This document shows, piece by piece, positions 57,037 to 64,000 of a DNA stretch of 64,000 nt. Origin of the DNA: Nostoc sp. RI_552 (lineage in GTDB: Bacteria; Cyanobacteriota; Cyanobacteriia; Cyanobacteriales; Nostocaceae); the NCBI GenBank assembly GCA_016124525.1, contig WGNO01000001.1:1-64000 (forward strand). The letters are read 5' to 3'. The notes beneath the pieces are model-generated. The model was not told the DNA's origin. It saw nothing but the letters and a program-made list of their open reading frames with translations, and did no database searches. The translations under genes were made by a program, and so were the position numbers. The stretch's first letter is position 1; each line of letters begins with the position of its first letter.

Positions 57037-57158
57037 CCTTCTATAAAAGAAAGTGGGAACTAAAAAAATAGGAAGTCAACTAAAACTAAGTTTGAACTAC
57101 TCCCCACTCCCCACTCGCTACTCCCCTAATTAATTAATCAGAACCTGGAAAATTAAAC

Positions 57159-57476
57159 ATGGCAACTCTACAGCAGCAGAAAATTAGAATTCGTTTACAG
57201 GCTTTTGACCGTCGCTTATTAGACACATCTTGCGAGAAGATTGTAGACACCGCCAACAGAACTAACGCCACAGCCATAGGGCCAATTCCTTTGCCGACAA
57301 AACGCAAAATCTACTGTGTGCTGCGATCGCCTCACGTAGATAAAGATGCCCGAGAACACTTTGAAACCCGTACCCATCGTCGGATTATTGACATTTATCA
57401 GCCTTCTTCTAAAACTATTGATGCTCTGATGAAACTAGATTTGCCCTCTGGTGTGGATATTGAAGTAAAACTATAA
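57159..57476 (+). CDS. rpsJ: 30S ribosomal protein S10
   Basis: 105 residues, full length. [33 protein letters not shown] and the [13 protein letters not shown] signature are present. S10 is a head protein and part of antitermination complexes with NusB. In cyanobacteria it follows tuf rather than heading the S10 operon. Here it is separated from tuf by a terminator, so it may have its own promoter. Confidence 0.98.
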   Translation: MATLQQQKIRIRLQAFDRRLLDTSCEKIVDTANRTNATAIGPIPLPTKRKIYCVLRSPHVDKDAREHFETRTHRRIIDIYQPSSKTIDALMKLDLPSGVDIEVKL

Positions 57477-57797
57477 TTTAGTCATTGGTTATTAGTCATT
57501 AGTCTTGAGTCCATCAAACTAGTGTAAAAACAGGATTAATCCCTTCTCTGTTGATGAGTCACCCATTCGCATTACTTGCCATAAAACTAGCAACACTGAT
57601 GTTTTCATGGATGGCACATGCGTTAAATTCATCCCTGTGAATATTTACCCAGCCCTGGATAAATTTATCTCAGGGCTTTTTATTGGTTGGGAAAGAAATG
57701 ATAGAATGTAAACAAAGTGCGGGAAAAACAGAGAACAGTAAATTTTAAAATAAAAATTTTAAAATAAATTTAAAAATAAATTTATACCAAGGTAACA
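57477..57797. other. Spacer between rpsJ and the LON-domain gene
   Basis: 320 bases containing typical ATTAGTCATTAGTC low-complexity sequence, the terminator at 57651-57684, and an A/T-only leader. No gene is seen. Confidence 0.5.
57651..57684 (+). terminator. Strong intrinsic terminator
   Basis: AGCCCTGGATAAA pairs with TTTATCTCAGGGCT (one bulge), a hairpin of about 13 bp with almost no loop, followed by TTTTTATT. It closes the rpsJ transcript. Confidence 0.88.
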
Positions 57798-58445
57798 ATG
57801 ACATCCTCTTCTCAAATTGCAGTTCGCGAACTACCTCTGTTCCCGCTACCTGAAGTAGTTCTGTTTCCAACTAGACCATTACCTTTGCACATCTTTGAAT
57901 TTCGCTACCGCATCATGATGAACACGATTTTGGAGGGCGATCGCAGGTTCGGGGTGTTAATGGTCGATCCAGTTGAAGGTAAAATTGCCAACGTCGGTTG
58001 CTGTGCAGAAATCATTCATTACCAACGGATGCCAGATGACCGCATGAAAATGCTGACCTTAGGACAGCAAAGGTTTCGTGTCCTAGAGTATGTGCGTGAA
58101 AAGCCTTACCGTGTCGGCTTGGTTGAGTGGCTAGAAGACCAGCCACCAACTAAAGATTTGCGCCCTTTGGCTAATGAGGTAGAACAACTACTGCGAGATG
58201 TAGTGCGTCTCTCAGCAAAGTTAACTGAACAAAATATGGAATTACCAGAAGAGTTACCCGACTTGCCCACAGAACTTTCTTATTGGGTGGCAAGTAACCT
58301 CTATGGCGTTGCCTCGGAGCAGCAGGCGTTGCTAGAAACACAAGATACTGTGCTTCGCCTCGAAAGAGAAGCGGAAATTTTGACTTCTACTCGCAATCAT
58401 TTAGCAGCTCGTGCTGTGCTCAAAGACACTTTTAAGAATTCCTAA
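57798..58445 (+). CDS. LON N-terminal (substrate-binding) domain protein
   Basis: 215 residues containing only the LON N-domain: RELPLFPLPEVVLFPTRPLPLHIFEFRYR at the start and a helical C-terminal bundle. No AAA+ or protease domain exists, so it is not the Lon protease. Proteins of this type are found in most cyanobacteria and plants; a role in substrate recognition is only inferred. It is convergent with pheA and shares a terminator with it. Confidence 0.92.
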   Translation: MTSSSQIAVRELPLFPLPEVVLFPTRPLPLHIFEFRYRIMMNTILEGDRRFGVLMVDPVEGKIANVGCCAEIIHYQRMPDDRMKMLTLGQQRFRVLEYVREKPYRVGLVEWLEDQPPTKDLRPLANEVEQLLRDVVRLSAKLTEQNMELPEELPDLPTELSYWVASNLYGVASEQQALLETQDTVLRLEREAEILTSTRNHLAARAVLKDTFKNS

Positions 58446-58476
58446 TTCCTAATGCTTCTTTCAGAGGATCTTTGCT

Positions 58477-58508
58477 AACGTAATTCGTAATTTTTAATTA
58501 CGAGTTAC
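58477..58508. terminator. Bidirectional terminator between LON gene and pheA
   Basis: TCGTAATT and AATTACGA pair around TTT, with outer CGTAA/TTACG extending the stem. It overlaps the pheA stop codon. Confidence 0.65.
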
Positions 58509-59374
58509 GGTTCAACGCTCATGGATAGAATATTGTAGCTCCCAAAAATTTTTAATATTTCTATATGCTGAGTTAGTTGTGCTAAAGCATTTCGCATTTG
58601 TGGTTCCTGAACATCAGCTTCTAGGTCAACAAAAAACAAGTATTCTCCCAGCGATCGCTTGGTTGGTCGCGATTCTATTCGGCTGAGATTAATTCCTTGT
58701 TGAGCAAATATTTGTAGCGGTTTGAGCAATGCGCCGGGTAAATTTGCAGGTACGCTGAAGGCTATGGAACTGTGGGTGGCACTTGCGGAAGTATTGATTA
58801 AATCGTCTTGACTTTGACTGACCACCCAAAAACGAGTGCAGTTTTCTGGATAGTCGTTAATTTTACTGGCTAATATGGGCAGGTTATAAAGTTGAGCCGC
58901 TCGACAGGATGCAATGGCAGCCGCTGTTAAATCCTGATCTAGTCCCTGTAGTACTTCTGTGGTAGAGTTGCTGGGTATTAACCGTACAGCGGGGAGAAAT
59001 TGCCCCAACCATCCTTGACATTGGGCCAAAGCTTGGGGGTGAGAATAAACGGTTTGAATGCTATGTAAACTGTCGGCACAGGAGATTAAAGCATGGGCAA
59101 TAGGCATTACCAAAGCCACCTGAATTTGCAAACTATCCAACTGCCACAAAGCATCCATTGTCATGGTCACACTTCCTTCAATTGAATTTTCCACTGGCAC
59201 AACAGCTAACCGAGTTTGTCCTTTAGCAACAGCTTGGAGTGATTGAGCAATGCTGGGATAGGGACATAACAGAACTTGGTTTTCTGTATTTTGAGCAAGC
59301 CAGTTGGCATAAAAGACGGTTGCTTGTTCTGCGTAAGTCCCAGGAGGCCCTAAATGGGCAATAGATATAGACAT
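58505..59374 (-). CDS. pheA: Prephenate dehydratase
   Basis: Converts prephenate to phenylpyruvate in phenylalanine synthesis. 289 residues from the ATG at 59374 (MSISIAHLGPPGTYAE); the longer frame upstream is not conserved-looking. The PDT domain has VPVENSIEGSV and CTRFWVVSQS. The C-terminal ACT domain (about 200-285) has GALLKPLQIFAQQGINLS and the ESRP allosteric motif, so feedback inhibition by Phe is expected. No chorismate mutase domain is fused. Confidence 0.95.
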   Translation of the reverse strand: MSISIAHLGPPGTYAEQATVFYANWLAQNTENQVLLCPYPSIAQSLQAVAKGQTRLAVVPVENSIEGSVTMTMDALWQLDSLQIQVALVMPIAHALISCADSLHSIQTVYSHPQALAQCQGWLGQFLPAVRLIPSNSTTEVLQGLDQDLTAAAIASCRAAQLYNLPILASKINDYPENCTRFWVVSQSQDDLINTSASATHSSIAFSVPANLPGALLKPLQIFAQQGINLSRIESRPTKRSLGEYLFFVDLEADVQEPQMRNALAQLTQHIEILKIFGSYNILSMSVEP

Positions 59375-59878
59375 AGACAAGAGCGTTTCGTCCTTTGTTA
59401 CAAAGTGCTGAATAGAGAATGGGGATCCGTTACCAATCACCAATTACTAAGAACTTATTTGAGCAGGACGGTGATATACTTTATAGCCATATTCACCAGC
59501 AAATTTACCGTATTTTTAATCGACGACCCAGTGCTGAGATTTTAGATCAATAGCAGAACATGGCAAAAATTGATAAAACTCCTAAACAAGGACTCCCGCC
59601 ATCGCGCCGCTACAATAGGGGCTACTTCTTTAGAAGATGAAAAAATTTTCATCCAGAGATGAGCTAGTATAAAATATATGGGATAATGAACACTTTAATC
59701 CAACAAACACGTAATTACGGTGTTAACTCCAACTAATGGTGCAGTTTAGGGTGATTCTAACAAAATATGCGAACTAATCAGTTCATTGAGTAGCACCGAA
59801 CAAAAACGGCAATAAAAAGTAGTTATGGTTAAAAAAAATGTTAAGTCTCAACTAGCAAATATCAACCATCTTTAAATC
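59375..59878. other. Divergent spacer between pheA and the DUF1997 gene
   Basis: About 500 bases without a recognisable gene, moderately AT-rich. Presumably divergent promoters lie here, but no clear boxes or repeats stand out. Confidence 0.45.
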
Positions 59879-60472
59879 ATGGCTACCGAGTTTACTGCTT
59901 CCCAAACCGTAAAAATAAACATTCCACCACAACCCATTCCTATTCAACACTATTTGCGCCAGCCCCAACGTCTGGTTCATGCTTTAACAGATAGCAGCCG
60001 GATACATCAACTTTCAGAAGAAGTATTTCGTTTGAAAATGCGACCTCTAGTTTTTATGTCGCTGAACATTCAACCCACGGTAGACTTGAGAGTTTGGGCA
60101 GAATCAAATAGCACAATTAAATTGCAATCACTCGGTTGTGAAATCCTCGGTTTTGAGTACATTAACCAGCGCTTTGCCTTAAATTTACAAGGAAATTTGT
60201 CTTTGCATGACAACTCTAATACTATTACTATTTTGCAAGGCAGAGCGGACTTAGAAGTACAGGTAGACATACCACCACCACTTTCTTTTACACCCAAGCC
60301 AATTTTAGAAGCCACAGGCAATGGTTTACTCAAGAGTATATTAATAACTATTAAACAACGCTTACTACATCAACTTTTAGCCGATTATCGCTCCTGGGTA
60401 ACATTACAAATATCAGAAAATCCGCTCTTATATAAAAGTGCGGAATTACCTTTTCTGAATTTTGATAGTTAA
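59879..60472 (+). CDS. DUF1997 protein
   Basis: 197 residues, soluble. Signatures include IPIQHYLRQPQRLVHALTD, FRLKMRPLVFMSLNIQP and GNGLLKSILITIKQRL. DUF1997 is a cyanobacterial and plastid family; a SRPBCC-like lipid/ligand-binding fold is a guess from its beta-rich middle and long C-terminal helix. Convergent with rnhB, 12 bases away. Confidence 0.88.
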   Translation: MATEFTASQTVKINIPPQPIPIQHYLRQPQRLVHALTDSSRIHQLSEEVFRLKMRPLVFMSLNIQPTVDLRVWAESNSTIKLQSLGCEILGFEYINQRFALNLQGNLSLHDNSNTITILQGRADLEVQVDIPPPLSFTPKPILEATGNGLLKSILITIKQRLLHQLLADYRSWVTLQISENPLLYKSAELPFLNFDS

Positions 60473-60484
60473 TGACTGGAGACT

Positions 60485-61156
60485 TCAACTCTTAAACTGA
60501 CAACGGCGAAAAGATTGGCGATGCAGTGGTGATACCCCGTGTTCTTGCAAAGCCACCAAATGCTTCGGTGATCCATAGCCCTTATTATGCTCAAGATCAT
60601 ATAGGGGATACCTTAAAGCCAAACGTGACATCAGGTCATCGCGCCACACCTTAGCCACAATACTAGCAGCTGCAATATTAAGCGATCGCTCATCCCCCTT
60701 GACAATTGTTTGTTGCTCTACAGGCAAATCCCTTATGAGCTGATTACCATCAACCAAGCACAGCTGAGGCTGTACTTTTAATTTCAGTACAGCCCGCTTC
60801 ATAGCTAACAAACTCCCCTGCAAAACATTTATTTGATCAACTTCAGAACTTGAAGCAAAACCAATCTTCCAGTCTATAGCCAAGCGACAAATTTCCCTTG
60901 CCAGTACAGTTCTTCGAGAACTAGACAGCTTTTTACTGTCCCTAATATTAGCTGCAATGAGTTTAGGCAAAGCACAACAAGGCAAAATCACCGCCGCCGC
61001 AACCACAGGACCAAAAAGAGCACCACGCCCAACCTCATCTATGCCCGCAATTAACCCTGGAAAACCCGATAAACTTGAGGACAACTCTAGCCAAAAAAGT
61101 TCCTCAGATTTTACTGGAGAACAAAAATCTGCCGCCGTTAGCTCAGTCTTAACCAA
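60485..61156 (-). CDS. rnhB: Ribonuclease HII
   Basis: RNase HII removes ribonucleotides and RNA from RNA-DNA hybrids. 223 residues. LIAGIDEVGRGALFGPVVAA carries the Asp-Glu pair, CLVDGNQL the third acid, and DERSLNIAAASIVAKVWRDD the fourth region. The start is likely a TTG at 61156, one base after the rne stop, since no ATG or GTG occurs before the catalytic domain. That spacing implies coupled translation with rne. The N-terminal 35 residues are poorly conserved-looking. Confidence 0.95.
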   Translation of the reverse strand: MVKTELTAADFCSPVKSEELFWLELSSSLSGFPGLIAGIDEVGRGALFGPVVAAAVILPCCALPKLIAANIRDSKKLSSSRRTVLAREICRLAIDWKIGFASSSEVDQINVLQGSLLAMKRAVLKLKVQPQLCLVDGNQLIRDLPVEQQTIVKGDERSLNIAAASIVAKVWRDDLMSRLALRYPLYDLEHNKGYGSPKHLVALQEHGVSPLHRQSFRRCQFKS

Positions 61157-61157
61157 A

Positions 61158-63272
61158 TTAATTATCCTCTGCTGTGGACGAATCTAATTCTAAAGCAGAA
61201 GAACGACGGCGGCGACGACGATTACCAAAAGAAGATGTGTTCACAGGATTTTCCTCAGAGACAAGAGAACTTCCATGAAAAGTCTCAGAAGCAGATATAG
61301 TAGTATTTTTGAGAATAGGCTTCTGTTCTATTTCCACAGTAGAACTGTTCACCTCCGCGCTGATAACAGAGTCTGATAGCTGGCGTGGAGTAGCCATAAT
61401 TGATTCAGTTTGTTGAATATCACATTGCCCAGGACTGATCACGTTGATAATTACAGACTTAGGACTTTTAACATCCTCATCTAACTTCACCAAAGGAGAA
61501 ACACCCATCAAAGCAAAAACATCTTGCTCCTCTAGGGTCATTTCTACCGTTTTGATTTCCGGTGGTTCTACCACTGGCTTCGTCGGCTCTACTTTCGGGA
61601 CTTTACTGCGCTCTGCTCTTTCATGCCAACCTGATTTGGCTTGGGTGGGAGACGGGACTTCCAGCCTGGGTCTTGCTAGTTCCTGGAGGGAATAACCATC
61701 CACCTCACCATCACTATCCCCATCTAAATCTGTCTCGTTATCAAAACCTAGAGCCAGAGGAGTAACCGGAGATTGATCTTTGCCATTTGTGCCATTGATA
61801 CCAGTGCGATCACGACGATTGCGGATCCGACGCCTATTGTTTTCCCCTGGTTCTTGATAACTAGGATGATTAATTAAATCCAAAGAGCTAGTTTCTGAAT
61901 CAGTCTCAAAAATCTCCCCAAAAGAATCATAATTTTCCCGTGGTTCCGTCATCCGCCCCGTTGGCATACGTGGTTCTTTCTGAGGCAAAGATACAAAACG
62001 CTCTGGTAAATCCGCTGTCGTTGGTAGAGTTACTCTATCTCCAGGCATACGCACAATGTGCCCCAAACCACCGCAAGTAGGGCAAGTATGACCAAACAAC
62101 TCGTAAATATTTTGACCTTGCCGCTTACGGGTAAGTTCTACAAGACCTAACTCAGTTAGTTGGGCAATCTGAGGACGAGCTTTGTCAGCCTTGAGAGCTT
62201 TGTTAAAGTGTTCTAGAACTTGTAACTGGTCACGTCGAGATTCCATATCAATGAAATCCACCACAATAACACCGGCAATATTTCGCAGACGTAACTGACG
62301 AGCAATTTCTGTTGCAGCTTCGCAGTTTGTCCACAAAACCGTTTCTCTAGCCGTTGCCGACCGAGTGAAAGAACCAGAATTAACATCAACTACAGTTAAA
62401 GCTTCTGTGGGCTCAATAATAATATAGCCCCCCGAAGGTAAATCTACTCTCGGTTTGAGAGCTTCTTTAATAGCTGCACTGATGCGGAAGTACTCTAATA
62501 TTGGTGAGCGATCACGGTGATGATCGAATAATACGCCCTGTGGGGTTTGACCTCCACTCCAGTTTTGCAAATACTGTTTTACTCGTTTTAAACCTGTACT
62601 GGAATCAACGACGATACGATTCACATCAGCACCGTACATATCCCGCAGTACCCGCTGGATAAAATCATCGTCTCGATTGAGTAGGGCTGGCGCACGAGTG
62701 GAATGTGCTTCTTGCTGAATGGCTTCCCATTGTTTTTGCAAGAGTTCTAAATCTTCAATAATTGCTTCTTCTGGTTTACCTTCTGCTTCCGTACGCACCA
62801 GCAAACCCATTCCTGCTGGTTTGATCAAAATCGCTAGCGCCCGCAAGCGGTTGCGCTCACTTTCACTTTTAATCCGTCGGGATAAATTTACGCCGCGACC
62901 ATAAGGCATCAGAACTACATAGCGTCCAGGTGTAGTGATGTTACCTGTCAGCCTTGGCCCTTTAGTCCCCGTTGGTTCTTTCATTACTTGCACCAACACT
63001 TTTTGCTGTGGTGCTAATAGTTCCGTAATTGCCGCAGCCGTACGCTTGAGCTTCAATGGCCCCAAGTCTGTTACATGAATAAAGCCGTTGCGCTCCGGGT
63101 CGCCGATGTTGACAAAAGCCGCATCTATCCCAGGCAATACATTTTCTACTACACCTAAGTAGATATCACCGATTTGGTGATGACCAGTAGCTACAACGAG
63201 TTCTTGTATTTGATCTTCAGAAAAAACAGCAGCTATTTGATGCTGTTCTGCTATGATAATTTGCTTTGGCAT
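61158..63272 (-). CDS. rne: Ribonuclease E
   Basis: RNase E is the main endonuclease of mRNA decay and RNA processing. 704 residues. The S1 domain spans about 35-120. The DNase-I-like catalytic part has VVDVNSGSFTRS and VVDFIDMESRRDQL (the metal-binding aspartates). The zinc-link CPTCGGLGH is present (about 407-416). The noncatalytic tail (about 430-704) is acidic and disordered-looking and ends near RRRRRRSS, the arginine-rich element that binds PNPase in cyanobacteria. Gene order rne-rnhB is conserved in cyanobacteria. Confidence 0.97.
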   Translation of the reverse strand: MPKQIIIAEQHQIAAVFSEDQIQELVVATGHHQIGDIYLGVVENVLPGIDAAFVNIGDPERNGFIHVTDLGPLKLKRTAAAITELLAPQQKVLVQVMKEPTGTKGPRLTGNITTPGRYVVLMPYGRGVNLSRRIKSESERNRLRALAILIKPAGMGLLVRTEAEGKPEEAIIEDLELLQKQWEAIQQEAHSTRAPALLNRDDDFIQRVLRDMYGADVNRIVVDSSTGLKRVKQYLQNWSGGQTPQGVLFDHHRDRSPILEYFRISAAIKEALKPRVDLPSGGYIIIEPTEALTVVDVNSGSFTRSATARETVLWTNCEAATEIARQLRLRNIAGVIVVDFIDMESRRDQLQVLEHFNKALKADKARPQIAQLTELGLVELTRKRQGQNIYELFGHTCPTCGGLGHIVRMPGDRVTLPTTADLPERFVSLPQKEPRMPTGRMTEPRENYDSFGEIFETDSETSSLDLINHPSYQEPGENNRRRIRNRRDRTGINGTNGKDQSPVTPLALGFDNETDLDGDSDGEVDGYSLQELARPRLEVPSPTQAKSGWHERAERSKVPKVEPTKPVVEPPEIKTVEMTLEEQDVFALMGVSPLVKLDEDVKSPKSVIINVISPGQCDIQQTESIMATPRQLSDSVISAEVNSSTVEIEQKPILKNTTISASETFHGSSLVSEENPVNTSSFGNRRRRRRSSALELDSSTAEDN

Positions 63273-64000
63273 TCAATTTCCTCAAAAATTGGCAGCACCA
63301 ACGAAGAAGTATTAGAGGTTTGTTATGCCTTTTGCCCCTACCAACCTCAAAAGGTGCTGCTGATCATAAAAATGGTGACTTCTTTGCTCAAATTTAAAGA
63401 AGCTCTGACTAAAAAATTGCGTTTACACGTGTAATTATTCCAAAATGGCTGCATATTGTTGAACCAAACAAATCAACCGTCTGTAGTTGATTCTTGATAC
63501 CATACCACTACCGCCTAGGGATTAGGCATATGGCTACGCTACGCAAGCTATCAGCAGTTGTTTAAAAAGCAAAGAGGAAGAGCTGCTGACGGACAGCACT
63601 GTTTTTAAGTTACTAGTTCACTAGGTAAGTTATTGAGAGTGTGGGTTCTTTAATCTGCCTCACCGTTTGGTTGGGCGCTTATCTGGAAGCCAAGTCTTGG
63701 ATACAATCCTAGAAATCACAATCTCACATCTTCGCTTCCGCCCCCTGATTACTGAGGGAGTGAACTAGCTTACAAAGTGCGGCGCCAGAAAATTATCTTA
63801 CTCTGATTCTAACGCAACCGAGGGAATTAATTCCCATTATGTCCTGTGTGAGGGCAACTACTAGCAAGTCACCCTATGGCTCTAAGGGCATCTGTGCCCG
63901 CAGATTTTTACGCCGCGAGCTACTATTAGGAATTATACCCCTAAAACCAGCTGATTGCGGTGGATTTGCAGCAGTTGAAATTTTTCCCCTGCAACTATTT
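63273..64000 (-). other. Long upstream region of rne
   Basis: About 730 bases to the window edge with no supported gene. It contains the second copy of the dispersed repeat at 63530-63556. Long rne leaders that allow RNase E autoregulation are known in bacteria including cyanobacteria, so part may be 5' UTR. The upstream gene is outside the window. Confidence 0.4.
63530..63556 (+). repeat. Dispersed 27-nt repeat, copy 2
   Basis: ATGGCTACGCTACGCAAGCT and the seven bases that follow match the copy at 11904-11930 except at two positions. Confidence 0.75.

Noticed and set aside
63174-63434. 86-codon plus-strand frame across the rne start
   Set aside because: It overlaps the conserved RNase E N-terminus in antisense and has no ribosome-binding site.
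1-64000. CRISPR array, prophage or defence island
   Set aside because: No regularly spaced identical repeats with unique spacers, no phage structural genes and no recognisable cas, restriction or abortive-infection genes were seen. The TnpB remnants are IS debris, not Cas12.

Overview
The window looks like the chromosome of a filamentous, Nostoc/Anabaena-type cyanobacterium. The palindrome GCGATCGC (HIP1) occurs at least 22 times in 64 kb, where chance predicts about one. The genes include SasA (the KaiC-interacting clock kinase), a ferredoxin-type glutamate synthase, an RNase E with the cyanobacterial arginine-rich tail, and several families largely confined to cyanobacteria and plastids (CRR7, DUF1815, DUF1997, DUF2839, DUF2854, DUF3493). 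Coding is moderately dense on both strands, with long AT-rich spacers that hold hairpins and decayed insertion sequences.

Layout. 0.3-4.6 kb: a Ser/Thr kinase fused to 14 WD40 repeats, then an unknown membrane protein. 4.8-10.7 kb: the conserved rimP-nusA-ylxR-infB translation/transcription cluster. 11.4-18.5 kb: an accessory stretch with two S-layer-homology proteins, a tRNA-Thr(CGU), small unknown genes and degraded sequence. 18.6-27.9 kb: sasA, crr7, DUF2854, a response regulator, polyphosphate kinase, a second histidine kinase and exported or membrane proteins. 28.4-33.7 kb: lysS, a Spy-like/M48 protease pair and a DinG-like protein whose helicase motifs look destroyed. 33.8-42.0 kb: small cyanobacterial families, a thioesterase, dxr and two GT-C-like membrane proteins. 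42.1-51.3 kb: a NodB-type deacetylase, Fd-GOGAT, a phosphodiester glycosidase and a mannose-6-phosphate isomerase cupin. 51.9-57.5 kb: an A-type Fe-S carrier and the str cluster rpsL-rpsG-fusA-tuf-rpsJ. 57.8-64 kb: a LON-domain protein, pheA, DUF1997, and the rne-rnhB pair.

How it fits together. The two translation clusters, lysS, rne/rnhB and tRNA-Thr form a gene-expression core. gltB-type GOGAT, pheA, dxr, ppk and the Fe-S carrier are central metabolism. The SLH, deacetylase, glycosidase, GT39, DUF2079 and cupin genes concern the cell surface. No intact mobile element, prophage, CRISPR array or defence island is visible. The clearest mobile signal is a graveyard of IS200/IS605-type elements: three separate tnpB remnants, one an N-plus-C-terminal deletion derivative, several solo end-like hairpins, and an IS5 transposase tail. 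I did not find a convincing new multi-gene system. The best leads are the motif-less DinG paralogue, the tnpB deletion derivative, a terminator-like hairpin in front of rimP, the structured infB leader, and a short dispersed repeat that has become the N-terminus of an SLH protein.
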